Assembly (NCBI GenBank): GCA_050874665.1
Contig: JBNMLC010000001.1
Span: forward strand, 438,003-502,002
Length of the DNA stretch: 64,000 nucleotides
Direction of reading: 5' to 3'
Source of the DNA: RUG11237 sp050874665
GTDB lineage: Bacteria; Bacillota; Clostridia; Lachnospirales; Lachnospiraceae
The notes beneath the pieces are model-generated. The model ran no database searches and was not told the origin of the DNA. It worked only from the letters and a program-made list of their open reading frames with translations. Numbering within the stretch: the first letter of the stretch is position 1; every line of letters begins with the position of its first letter. Below, one piece after another: positions 7,824 through 16,658 of the stretch. The translations under genes were made by a program, and so were the position numbers.

Positions 7824-7924
7824 GCTAACCCGTTGTTTATAAATGTAATTCTTTCTTCCTAATAAAAATTGGTCAAACCTGATGAAATTTATATTATAGA
7901 AAAAGGTACATTAATAAATAATGA

Positions 7925-8125
7925 TTAAAGCTTAGTTACGTTTGTAGCCTGTGGTCCTTTAGCTCCATCAACGATTTCGAATTCTACTGCCTGACCTTCT
8001 TCTAAAGACTTGAAACCGTCCATGTTTAAACCTGAATAATGTACGAATACATCGTTTCCAGCTTCGTCAGAAATAAATCCGTATCCTTTCTGATTATTGA
8101 ACCACTTTACTGTACCCTTGTTCAT
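7925..8125 (-). CDS. csp: Cold-shock protein (CspA family)
   Basis: A 66-residue single cold-shock domain that binds single-stranded nucleic acid as an RNA chaperone. RNP1 is KGYGFI and RNP2 is VFVHYS; the start is MNKGTVKWFN. The reading frame is open further upstream, but the ATG at 8125 has a strong GGAGGT six to twelve bases before it and gives the standard family length. Confidence 0.96.
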   Translation of the reverse strand: MNKGTVKWFNNQKGYGFISDEAGNDVFVHYSGLNMDGFKSLEEGQAVEFEIVDGAKGPQATNVTKL

Positions 8126-8176
8126 GATGATACCTCCAAAAAATTTATAAAGAATGCATTGTTGCAATCCTTTATT

Positions 8177-8205
8177 AGCATAACACAAACAGTTTGGATT
8201 GTAAA
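8177..8205 (-). promoter_or_regulatory. Sigma-A promoter of the cold-shock gene
   Basis: On the minus strand TTTACA (8205-8200), 17 bases, TATGCT (8182-8177). The implied leader is only about 45 nt, much shorter than the long cold-sensing leaders of enteric cspA. Confidence 0.55.
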
Positions 8206-8270
8206 GTTGTTTTTTTAGCCGTATTCTGTTATTCTAGATAGAAAAGGCAACAAAAAGAGAGGAAAAGGGC

Positions 8271-9197
8271 ATGAAGATATTGTTGACGGGAGCTACCGGA
8301 TTTCTGGGAAGCAAAATCTTAAAAAGACTGGTGCAACAGGGAGAACAGGTAGTTGTTTTAAAAAGAAGTACTTCTGATAGCAGACGGATTACAGAGTGTA
8401 TAGAGCAGTGTAATTGTTATAATATAGACGAAAATTCGTTGGAATCTGTTTTTAAAGAAGAGCGGCCGGAAGTAATTATTCATTGTGCTACAGCTTATGG
8501 AAGAGATGGAATGCAAGCAGTAGAGGTGGCACAGACAAATCTGATATTTGGAATTCAGCTATTGACTTTAGCAGAGCAATATGGTTGTGCGTATTTTGTT
8601 AATACGGGGACATTTGCCTTTAAACAGATTGAACCGGAAGGAAAAATAGAAACACCGATTTATATGGCAGATTACACGTTGTCAAAATATCAATTTGTAC
8701 GTTGGGGGGAGGCGTTTGCGGCCAGAGGAAAACTTTGCTTTATTACGATGGATTTAGAACATATTTTTGGAGAAGATGACGATGAGGGAAAGTTTATCTT
8801 TATGTTGGAACAAAAATTTACGTCAGGGGAAACAGCAATCGCACTGTCGGATGGTATGCAATTAAGGGATTACATATATACTGACAATGTAGTGGATGCA
8901 TACATGTGTGTGCTTCAACATAGAAAAGAATTAAGCGGATTTCAAAGATTTCAAGTAGGAATGGGGGAAGTGATAACCCTAAGAGAATTTGTAACCATGC
9001 TGAAGGAAGTTTCAGAAAGTAATATCTGTCTGGAGTTTGGGAAAAGGCCGAGAAACGCAAACGAACCGGCCTGTTCTGTGGCAGACATCAGTGGATTAGA
9101 AAAATTAGGCTGGAGGGCGAATGTTAGTAGAAAAGATGGACTTCTTAAGATGCTTAGGCGTGATGCAAAAGCAGGAAGAATATCTTTCAAACACTGA
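8271..9197 (+). CDS. NAD-dependent epimerase/dehydratase (extended SDR)
   Basis: A 308-residue extended short-chain dehydrogenase/reductase. GATGFLG (residues 7-13) is the NAD-binding glycine motif, HCATAYGR follows the fourth strand, and YTLSKYQ has the catalytic Tyr-x3-Lys. YIYTDNVVDAYMCVL is typical of nucleotide-sugar enzymes such as CDP-paratose epimerases or CDP-abequose synthases. The substrate cannot be read from sequence. RBS AGAGGAAAAG. Followed 28 bp later by the GNAT gene, probably cotranscribed. Confidence 0.8.
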   Translation: MKILLTGATGFLGSKILKRLVQQGEQVVVLKRSTSDSRRITECIEQCNCYNIDENSLESVFKEERPEVIIHCATAYGRDGMQAVEVAQTNLIFGIQLLTLAEQYGCAYFVNTGTFAFKQIEPEGKIETPIYMADYTLSKYQFVRWGEAFAARGKLCFITMDLEHIFGEDDDEGKFIFMLEQKFTSGETAIALSDGMQLRDYIYTDNVVDAYMCVLQHRKELSGFQRFQVGMGEVITLREFVTMLKEVSESNICLEFGKRPRNANEPACSVADISGLEKLGWRANVSRKDGLLKMLRRDAKAGRISFKH

Positions 9198-9225
9198 GTA
9201 ATCAGACCGATAGGAGAAATAAAAA

Positions 9226-9807
9226 ATGGAAAGAAGAATCGAAATTTTAAAAATTTCGGAAGGAAAAGAAATTTATAATGAAAGGCTTTTAAATGATTTT
9301 CCGGCTTGTGAAGTGAAGCCGTGGGAAAGAATAGAACAACTTATAAAAAAAGGTCTATATAAGATGTTTGGTATGTGGGAAGGTGATAGGCTGTTAGCGT
9401 ATGCTTTTGTGTCAACAGATGCAGAAAAAACACATTTTCTGATGGATTATTTTGCGGTAGATAAAGAAAAACGTGGCAAAGGATACGGCCAATATTTTTT
9501 ACAAAAGTTCTGGGAACTGTATCCGGAGGCGGAGGGAGTCGTTTTTGAGGTGGAAGACGTGGCAGAAGCGAAGAACGAGAGTGAAAGAGAGATTCGCAAG
9601 AGAAGAATAAGATTTTATGAAAGGGCGGGATTGCAAATTTATCCAGTATATGCAAAAGTATATGATGCGAGTTACCAGCTGATGTTTTTTGCAAAAAATG
9701 AAAAAATGCCAGAGAAGGAAGAATTAATTGAGAATTACAAAGCATTATATAAAACTCTGCTGGGAGAAGAAAAAATGGTGCAATATATGAAGATTATGAC
9801 CAAATAA
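9226..9807 (+). CDS. GNAT-family N-acetyltransferase
   Basis: A 193-residue GCN5-related acetyltransferase. The acetyl-CoA binding segment is YFAVDKEKRGKGYGQYFLQKF (Q/RxxGxG/A motif KRGKGYG), after the DYFAV strand. RRIRFYERAG is the usual motif B region. The substrate is unknown. RBS TAGGAGA, nine bases from the ATG. Confidence 0.8.
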   Translation: MERRIEILKISEGKEIYNERLLNDFPACEVKPWERIEQLIKKGLYKMFGMWEGDRLLAYAFVSTDAEKTHFLMDYFAVDKEKRGKGYGQYFLQKFWELYPEAEGVVFEVEDVAEAKNESEREIRKRRIRFYERAGLQIYPVYAKVYDASYQLMFFAKNEKMPEKEELIENYKALYKTLLGEEKMVQYMKIMTK

Positions 9808-9989
9808 TTGAGTTTCGTTATATGTGACAAAAAACAAAGAAAAATAATTGTGACGATAGTACCAAAAATTAAATAAGTATTATATAAAATTACCAAAATA
9901 TTCCGAAAAAGACAATAGAATCATGGAAAATATTACAGCGAAGAAAGTGAAAATACACAGTGACGGAAGCTAAGATGAACAAATCAACC

Positions 9990-10018
9990 TTGACAAACAC
10001 TATGCAAGCTGATACAAT
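9990..10018 (+). promoter_or_regulatory. Sigma-A promoter of the NlpC/P60 gene
   Basis: TTGACA (9990-9995), 17 bases, TACAAT (10013-10018). It lies about 70 bp before the RBS. The rest of the 288-bp gap after the GNAT gene is AT-rich and shows no gene. Confidence 0.75.
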
Positions 10019-10095
10019 GGACAAGTGTTAATGAGAAGTTAACATTTGCGTAACAAGTAGAATTAAACAAGTGAGGACGTATTCAGGAGGTTCTG

Positions 10096-11163
10096 ATGAA
10101 GAATACAATGAAGAAAGTTACAACTGGGATTTGTATGCTTGGTACAGCGGTATTAATTAATCAGGCATTGCTTGCACCAAATGTGCTGACCGTAAAAGCA
10201 GCGCAGGAAGAAATTGCAATCAGCGTTGGAAGTGCAACAGTTTTAGGTAGTGACAGAGACACTGAAGTGAGTGTGGAAACAGCAGAGGAAGTTACAACAA
10301 CTGAAGCTGCGGATACAACAATCGCAGGATATACAAATTTAGGTATTGCTCATGTGGATAATTATCTGAATGTACGTGAATCTGCAGGTGAAGACGGAAA
10401 GTTAATCGGTAAGATGAACAAGAATGCCGGCTGCGAGATTCTTGGAGTAGAAGGCGAATGGACGAAGATTAAGTCCGGTAAAGTAGAGGGTTATGTAAAG
10501 TCTGAATATCTTTATACAGGCAACGAGGCAAGACAGGCGGCTGCGGAAGCTATCACTTTGATGGCAACAGTAACTAATACGCAGAGTCTGCGAGTAAGAA
10601 CAGGCCCAAGTATGGACAGTTCTACCGTGGATTTAATTCCGTTAGGTGAAAAATTAGAAGTTTTAGAGGATATGGGTGAATGGGTTAAAGTTACGTTTGA
10701 CTCTGATGAAGGATATATTTCCTCACAGTTTGTAGAAATTTCTGAGGAATTAGAATCAGCAGTAACCATTACAGAATTACAGTATGGTGAAGGTGTATCG
10801 GATGCCCGTGTATCAATTGTGCAATATGCAAAACAGTTTTTAGGTAATCCATATGTATGGGGCGGTACCAGTCTTACAAATGGTATAGACTGTTCCGGCT
10901 TTACCATGAGTATCTATGCAAAATATGGTGTTTCACTTCCGCATTCATCTCGAGCACAGGCAAATTGCGGTACAAGAATTAATCCGGCAAATGCCAGACC
11001 GGGAGATTTGTTTTTCTATGGTAACGGTTCCGGTATTAATCATGTAGCTATGTATATCGGTGGCGGTCAGGTAATTCATGCAAGTACTGAAAGAACGGGT
11101 ATTCGTATTTCAAATGCATATTATCGTACACCAGTATGTGTAGTTAGTTTATTAGGAAATTAA
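10096..11163 (+). CDS. Secreted SH3b-SH3b-NlpC/P60 cell-wall hydrolase
   Basis: A 355-residue exported peptidase. A signal peptide (MKNTMKKVTT... to VKA, about 35 residues) is followed by a short Thr/Glu-rich linker and two bacterial SH3 domains (about 80-140, DNYLNVRESAG; about 155-220, SLRVRTGPSM). The C-terminal NlpC/P60 domain runs from about 235 to 355. The catalytic triad is visible: Cys266 in GIDCSG, His316 in GINHVAMYIG and His328 in VIHAS. It probably cleaves D-Glu-diamino-acid bonds in peptidoglycan during growth or cell separation. RBS AGGAGG; own promoter and terminator, so monocistronic. Confidence 0.92.
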   Translation: MKNTMKKVTTGICMLGTAVLINQALLAPNVLTVKAAQEEIAISVGSATVLGSDRDTEVSVETAEEVTTTEAADTTIAGYTNLGIAHVDNYLNVRESAGEDGKLIGKMNKNAGCEILGVEGEWTKIKSGKVEGYVKSEYLYTGNEARQAAAEAITLMATVTNTQSLRVRTGPSMDSSTVDLIPLGEKLEVLEDMGEWVKVTFDSDEGYISSQFVEISEELESAVTITELQYGEGVSDARVSIVQYAKQFLGNPYVWGGTSLTNGIDCSGFTMSIYAKYGVSLPHSSRAQANCGTRINPANARPGDLFFYGNGSGINHVAMYIGGGQVIHASTERTGIRISNAYYRTPVCVVSLLGN

Positions 11164-11192
11164 ATGAAAAAGAACATAGTATGAAGTATGAG

Positions 11193-11223
11193 AAGAACGG
11201 TAGTGAAGCTATCGTTCTTTTTG
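11193..11223 (+). terminator. Intrinsic terminator after the NlpC/P60 gene
   Basis: AAGAACGGTAG (11193-11203), loop TGAAG with CTATCGTTCTT, followed by a run of T residues. Confidence 0.88.
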
Positions 11224-11328
11224 CGTAGATGAAAAAATCCCAAAACACCTATTGCAAATACCTGTAATATGTGGGAAAATAAAAGTATTGTGTTATAGGA
11301 GAGAAGACCATAAAAGGAGGCTTAAGAT

Positions 11329-13050
11329 ATGTCATATCGTGATATATATCAATCATGGTTGGAAAATCCTTATTTTGATAAGGAAACGAAGCAGGAATTG
11401 AATGATATTGCTGAAAATGAAAAGGAAATAGAAGATAGATTTTATAAAGAGTTAGAGTTTGGAACAGGCGGTCTTCGCGGGGTTATTGGTGCAGGAACTA
11501 ACCGGATGAATATTTATACAGTAAGGAAAGCAACACAGGGACTTGCCAACTACATTATTGCGTGTAAAGGACAGAAAAAAGGTGTTGCGATTGCGTATGA
11601 TTCCAGACGTATGTCGCCGGAATTTGCAACAGAGGCAGCTCTTTGTCTGAATGCGAATGGAATTAAAGCTTATGTATTTGAAAGCTTGCGTCCTACGCCG
11701 GAACTTTCCTTTGCAGTAAGAGAATTGAAATGCATTGCGGGAATTGTGATTACAGCAAGTCATAATCCGAGGGAGTATAATGGTTATAAGGTTTATTGGG
11801 AGGACGGTGCACAGATTACTCCGCCTCATGATAAAAATATATTAGCCGAAGTTGCGAAAGTAACCAGCTATGACAATGTTTATACCATGAAAATAGAAGA
11901 AGCCAAAGCAGAGGGATTGTATCAGATCATTTCCTCTGAAATTGATGATAGATATATGGAAGAATTAAAGAAACAAAGCATTCATCCAGAAATGATACGT
12001 GAAATGTCGAAGGATATTAAAATTGTATACACGCCACTTCACGGAACGGGGAATCTTCCGGTACGTCGTGTGCTCAAGGAATTGGGATTTGAAAACGTAT
12101 ATGTGGTGAAGGAACAAGAGCTTCCGGATGGGAATTTCCCGACAGTATCATATCCGAACCCGGAAGATCCTAAGGCTTTTGAGCTTGCCTTAAAGCTTGC
12201 GAAAGAAAAGGACGCAGATATAGTATTGGCAACAGACCCGGATGCGGACCGTCTTGGTGTATATTGTAAAGATAATGCAACGGGCGAGTATGTAAGCTTT
12301 ACCGGAAATATGTCTGGAATGCTAATTGCAGAGTATGTGTTACGTGAACGCAAAGAAGCAGGAAACCTGCCGAAAAACGGTGCCTTGGTGAAAACCATTG
12401 TTACCACTAATATGGCAGAGGCGATTGCAGAAGCGTACCAGGTAAAATTAATTGAAGTTTTGACGGGATTTAAATTCATTGGAGAACAAATCAAACTGTT
12501 TGAGGAACAAAAGAATTATGAATATGTATTTGGATTAGAAGAAAGTTATGGATGCCTGGCGGGAACTTATGCAAGAGATAAGGATGCCTGTGTGGCAGTT
12601 ATGATGCTTTGTGAGGTGGCAGCGTACTGTAAAAAGCATGGAAGAACTTTGTGGGACGAAATGCTTGCTATGTATGAAAAATATGGATATTACAAAGAGG
12701 GACTTTCTACTATTACGCTGAAGGGAATTGATGGTGCGGCGCAGATACAAGAAATCATGAATGGATTAAGAAAAAATCCACCGAAGAATTTTGGACGTTT
12801 TAAAGTGAAAGCAGTCAGAGATTATAATACAGGTGAACGGTTAGATATGACTACCGGGGAAAAGACAGGCACAAATTTACCAAAGTCTAACGTTATGTAT
12901 TATGAACTAGAGCAGAATGCATGGTGCTGTGCACGTCCTTCTGGGACGGAACCTAAAATCAAATTTTATATGGGTGTGAAGGGCTCAACATTAGACGAGG
13001 TCGAGATGCTTTTAAAGGAATTGACAGAAGAGTTGATGAAATATAAATAA
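11329..13050 (+). CDS. pgcA: Phosphoglucomutase / phosphomannomutase (alpha-D-phosphohexomutase)
   Basis: A 573-residue alpha-phosphohexomutase of the PgcA type, interconverting glucose 1- and 6-phosphate. The active-site phosphoserine loop is TASHNPREYNGYK, the metal loop is DPDADR, the sugar-binding loop is GLEESYG and the phosphate-binding loop is RPSGTEPK. Length agrees with Firmicutes PgcA. It feeds glycogen or UDP-glucose synthesis. RBS AAGGAGG, eight bases from the ATG. Confidence 0.93.
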   Translation: MSYRDIYQSWLENPYFDKETKQELNDIAENEKEIEDRFYKELEFGTGGLRGVIGAGTNRMNIYTVRKATQGLANYIIACKGQKKGVAIAYDSRRMSPEFATEAALCLNANGIKAYVFESLRPTPELSFAVRELKCIAGIVITASHNPREYNGYKVYWEDGAQITPPHDKNILAEVAKVTSYDNVYTMKIEEAKAEGLYQIISSEIDDRYMEELKKQSIHPEMIREMSKDIKIVYTPLHGTGNLPVRRVLKELGFENVYVVKEQELPDGNFPTVSYPNPEDPKAFELALKLAKEKDADIVLATDPDADRLGVYCKDNATGEYVSFTGNMSGMLIAEYVLRERKEAGNLPKNGALVKTIVTTNMAEAIAEAYQVKLIEVLTGFKFIGEQIKLFEEQKNYEYVFGLEESYGCLAGTYARDKDACVAVMMLCEVAAYCKKHGRTLWDEMLAMYEKYGYYKEGLSTITLKGIDGAAQIQEIMNGLRKNPPKNFGRFKVKAVRDYNTGERLDMTTGEKTGTNLPKSNVMYYELEQNAWCCARPSGTEPKIKFYMGVKGSTLDEVEMLLKELTEELMKYK

Positions 13051-13076
13051 CAATAGAAGGAAACGAGGAAAAAACA

Positions 13077-14531
13077 ATGAGTAAAAAAGTAAGAACAAGA
13101 TTTGCTCCAAGTCCAACGGGGCGTATGCATGTGGGAAATTTGAGAACGGCATTATATGCATATTTGATTGCAAAACACGAAGGTGGCGATTTCATTTTAA
13201 GAATCGAAGATACAGACCAGGAACGTTTTGTAGAGGGTGCGGTAGAAATTATTTATAGAACCTTAGAAAAAACCGGGCTGATACATGACGAAGGACCAGA
13301 TAAAGATGGCGGTGTAGGTCCCTATGTGCAGAGTGAGAGACAGAAAGCCGGTATGTATCTTAAATATGCCAAAGAATTAGTAGAAAAGGGAGAAGCATAT
13401 TATTGCTTCTGTGATAAAGAAAGATTAGAAAGCTTAAAGAGCGAGGTTGCCGGAAAGGAAATTACGGTATACGATAAACACTGCTTAAGCCTGTCAAAAG
13501 AAGAAGTCGAAGAAAAATTAAAACAAGGTGTTCCGTATGTAATTCGTCAGAATAATCCTACAGAGGGAACGACTACATTTCATGACGAGATTTATGGAGA
13601 TATTACAGTAGATAATGCAGAGTTAGATGACATGGTATTGATTAAATCGGATGGATTTCCGACATATAACTTTGCAAATGTAGTAGATGATCATTTAATG
13701 GGAATCACTCATGTGGTAAGAGGAAATGAATATTTATCATCTTCTCCAAAATACAATCGTCTGTATGAAGCTTTTGGCTGGGAAGTGCCGGTCTATGTGC
13801 ATTGCCCGTTGATTACTAATGAGGAACATAAGAAATTAAGTAAACGAAGCGGTCATTCTTCTTACGAAGATTTAATAGAACAGGGATTCCTTACGGAAGC
13901 TGTAGTAAATTTTGTTGCGTTACTGGGCTGGTGTCCGGAGGATAATAGAGAAATATTTAGTTTAGAAGAGCTGGTAGAAGCTTTTGATTATAGACATATG
14001 AGTAAGTCGCCTGCAGTGTTTGATGTAGTTAAATTGAAATGGCTAAATGGCGAATATATGAAAGCTATGGATTTTGATAAGTTTTATGAGATGGCACTTC
14101 CATACATCAAAGAGGTAATCAGTAAAGAACTTGATTTTAAGAAAATTGCTGCTATGGTAAAAACAAGAATAGAGATATTCCCAGACATTAAGGAGCATAT
14201 TGATTTCTTTGAAGCAGTGCCGGAGTATGACACGACAATGTACTGTCATAAGAAAATGAAAACTACGGAAGAATCCTCCTTAAGTGTTCTGAAAGAAATT
14301 CTTCCGGTTTTAGAAAAGCAGGAAGATTACAGCAATGATGCATTGTACCAGATGCTGGTGGATTTTGCAGCAGAACGAGAGTATAAGAATGGTTATGTAA
14401 TGTGGCCGGTTCGTACAGCTGTTTCAGGAAAACAGATGACACCGGGTGGCGCAACGGAATTGATGGAAATTCTAGGAAAAGAAGAATCTATAGAACGTAT
14501 TCGTGCTGCCATTGCAAAATTAGAAGGATAG
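13077..14531 (+). CDS. gltX: Glutamyl-tRNA synthetase
   Basis: A 484-residue class I aminoacyl-tRNA synthetase charging tRNA-Glu. The HIGH-type motif reads HVGN (18-21) after PSPTGRM, and the KMSKS-type motif reads KLSKRSG. C-terminal anticodon-binding region present; length is normal. Without a glnS gene nearby it may be non-discriminating, as usual in Firmicutes, but that is inference. Starts 26 bp after the phosphohexomutase. Confidence 0.96.
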   Translation: MSKKVRTRFAPSPTGRMHVGNLRTALYAYLIAKHEGGDFILRIEDTDQERFVEGAVEIIYRTLEKTGLIHDEGPDKDGGVGPYVQSERQKAGMYLKYAKELVEKGEAYYCFCDKERLESLKSEVAGKEITVYDKHCLSLSKEEVEEKLKQGVPYVIRQNNPTEGTTTFHDEIYGDITVDNAELDDMVLIKSDGFPTYNFANVVDDHLMGITHVVRGNEYLSSSPKYNRLYEAFGWEVPVYVHCPLITNEEHKKLSKRSGHSSYEDLIEQGFLTEAVVNFVALLGWCPEDNREIFSLEELVEAFDYRHMSKSPAVFDVVKLKWLNGEYMKAMDFDKFYEMALPYIKEVISKELDFKKIAAMVKTRIEIFPDIKEHIDFFEAVPEYDTTMYCHKKMKTTEESSLSVLKEILPVLEKQEDYSNDALYQMLVDFAAEREYKNGYVMWPVRTAVSGKQMTPGGATELMEILGKEESIERIRAAIAKLEG

Positions 14532-14533
14532 TT

Positions 14534-16525
14534 ATGAATGTAAATGAATCTCAGTACAGAGCAATTACACACAAAGAGGGACCGATGCTAGTCTTGGCCG
14601 GTCCCGGCTCTGGTAAAACTCTTACCATTACCTCCAGAACAAAATATTTAATTGAAGAATGTGGAATTCAGCCGGAGCGCATTTTAGTAATTACATTTAC
14701 AAAAGCTGCAGCTTTAGAAATGAAAGAACGTTTTTTTCGGTTGATGGAAGGTCAACGCCCAAATGTAACATTTGGCACCTTTCATGCAGTATATTTTACA
14801 ATTTTAAAATATGCCTATGGTCTTCGGGCGGAAAATATATTGCGAGATGAGCAACGGATTGATTTTTTGCGGGAATTGATTCACAGACATGAGATGGAGG
14901 TAGAAGACGAAAATGATTACATTTCAGAATTGACTTCTGAAATCAGTAAGGTGAAAAGCGAGAAAATTGAATTGGGAAATTACTACTCCACAAATTGTCC
15001 GGCCGATGTTTTTCGAAAAATTTATCTGGAATATGATGAAAAATTGAAGCATGCAAGATTAATCGATTTCGATGATATGCTGATTATGTGTAATGATTTG
15101 CTTAGGAAACGAGAAGACGTGAGAAGGTTCTGGCAATCTAGATACACGTATATTTTAATTGATGAATTTCAGGATATTAATAAAGTACAGTATGATAATA
15201 TCAGGATTCTGGCAGAGCCGGAAAATAATTTGTTTATCGTGGGGGATGATGACCAAAGCATATATCGTTTTCGGGGCGCAAAACCGGAAATTATGCTGGG
15301 CTTTGAACAGGATTATGACAATGCAAAACGAGTGGTGCTTGATTATAATTACCGTTCTACAAAGAATATTGTGGAAGCAGCGGGACTTGTTATAAAGAAT
15401 AATACCAAGCGTTTTGCGAAAGATATTAAGACAATTCATGAAGCGGGAGAGAAGATAAAGGTAAAACATTTTAAAACACAAAAAGAGGAAGTTGAAGCGG
15501 TGATTTGTGATATTGCAAAAGAAAGGCGGGAGGGAAGACCACTAGAAGAAATCGCAGTGTTATTCCGCACGAATACACAACCAAGACTTTTGGCACAGAA
15601 AATGGTAGAATATAATATTCCGTTTAAGATGCGTGACGAGGTACCGAATCTTTATAACCACTGGATAGCCAAAAATATTTTTACATATATAAAAATGGCT
15701 GAAGGCGAGGTATACCGAAATGATTTTTTGCAAGTAATGAATCGTCCAAAGCGTTATATCAGCAGAGATTCTCTGGAAACGGAAATGATTGATTTTGAGC
15801 GACTCAAAATGTATTATGCGGATAAGGCGTGGATGGTGGAGCGGATAGAAAAACTTCAATATGATTTGGCAATGTTAAAAAACATGGCACCTTATGCTGC
15901 AATACGTTATATACAAAATGCAGTGGGATATGGAGAATATCTTGATGAATATGCAAAATATAGGCGAATGAGTTTGACGGAACTAACCGATGTGCTGGAT
16001 GAGATGGCAGAAGGAGCGAAGGATTTTAAAGATTATGCAACATGGTTTGAACATATTCGCAATTATACGGAAGAAATGAAAAAGCAGGCTGCAAAATCAA
16101 AAAATATTGCAAATGCAGTAACGTTTACAACAATGCACAGTTCTAAGGGATTAGAGTATGAGAGTGTATATATTATTGATGCAAATGAAACAATTATTCC
16201 GCATAAAAAATCTGTGACAGATGCAGATATTGAGGAAGAACGAAGAATGTTTTATGTGGCAATGACGAGAGCGAAGAAACGATTGACAATCTATTCTGCT
16301 GCGGAACGATATAACAAGGAATTAAGTGTATCAAGATTTGTAAATGAAATGTTGTATGATGCAGAAAAGTTGAGAGAGGGTGCAGTTGTTTATCACAAAA
16401 AATATAAAACTGGTATTGTACAAAAATGTGATGGCGATAAACTTACTGTTTATTTTGAGGAAAGCAAAAGAACGTTTGTGTTTAGCAAGTCGTATTGTAT
16501 AGGAAATCACATTTTGGAATTTTAG
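14534..16525 (+). CDS. UvrD/PcrA-like ATP-dependent DNA helicase
   Basis: A 663-residue superfamily 1A 3'-5' helicase. The Q-motif region MNVNESQYRAI is followed by Walker A AGPGSGKT (22-29), Ia VITFTKAAALEM, DEFQD (motif II), GDDDQSIYRFRGA (motif III), YRST (IV), TTMHSSKGLEYE (V) and VAMTRAKKRL (VI). The last 50 residues look like the Tudor-like PcrA tail (GIVQKCDGDKLTVYFE). It is somewhat shorter than PcrA (about 740), so it may be a second UvrD-type helicase. ATG 14534 has GAAGGA upstream, overlapping the end of gltX closely (2-bp gap). A strong terminator follows. Confidence 0.93.
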   Translation: MNVNESQYRAITHKEGPMLVLAGPGSGKTLTITSRTKYLIEECGIQPERILVITFTKAAALEMKERFFRLMEGQRPNVTFGTFHAVYFTILKYAYGLRAENILRDEQRIDFLRELIHRHEMEVEDENDYISELTSEISKVKSEKIELGNYYSTNCPADVFRKIYLEYDEKLKHARLIDFDDMLIMCNDLLRKREDVRRFWQSRYTYILIDEFQDINKVQYDNIRILAEPENNLFIVGDDDQSIYRFRGAKPEIMLGFEQDYDNAKRVVLDYNYRSTKNIVEAAGLVIKNNTKRFAKDIKTIHEAGEKIKVKHFKTQKEEVEAVICDIAKERREGRPLEEIAVLFRTNTQPRLLAQKMVEYNIPFKMRDEVPNLYNHWIAKNIFTYIKMAEGEVYRNDFLQVMNRPKRYISRDSLETEMIDFERLKMYYADKAWMVERIEKLQYDLAMLKNMAPYAAIRYIQNAVGYGEYLDEYAKYRRMSLTELTDVLDEMAEGAKDFKDYATWFEHIRNYTEEMKKQAAKSKNIANAVTFTTMHSSKGLEYESVYIIDANETIIPHKKSVTDADIEEERRMFYVAMTRAKKRLTIYSAAERYNKELSVSRFVNEMLYDAEKLREGAVVYHKKYKTGIVQKCDGDKLTVYFEESKRTFVFSKSYCIGNHILEF

Positions 16526-16558
16526 ATTGCAAAAGCTTTTTATATGAGATATAATAAA

Positions 16559-16588
16559 CATACCGAAGAGATGTTCGGTATGTTTTTT
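16559..16588 (+). terminator. Intrinsic terminator after the helicase gene
   Basis: CATACCGAA (16559-16567) pairs with TTCGGTATG (16574-16582), followed by six T residues. It separates gltX-helicase from comM. Confidence 0.92.
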
Positions 16589-16658
16589 GTTCTGAAATCA
16601 AATGGCGGTTCGCCACAGAATCCATAGAGAGAAAGAAAACTGAAGGATAGGAGGAAAT

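Noticed and set aside
9187..9212. CAAA-N14-ACCGATAG, like a sigma-28 promoter before the GNAT gene
   Set aside because: Both boxes are imperfect and the start would fall in the RBS; the gene is probably cotranscribed with the upstream epimerase.
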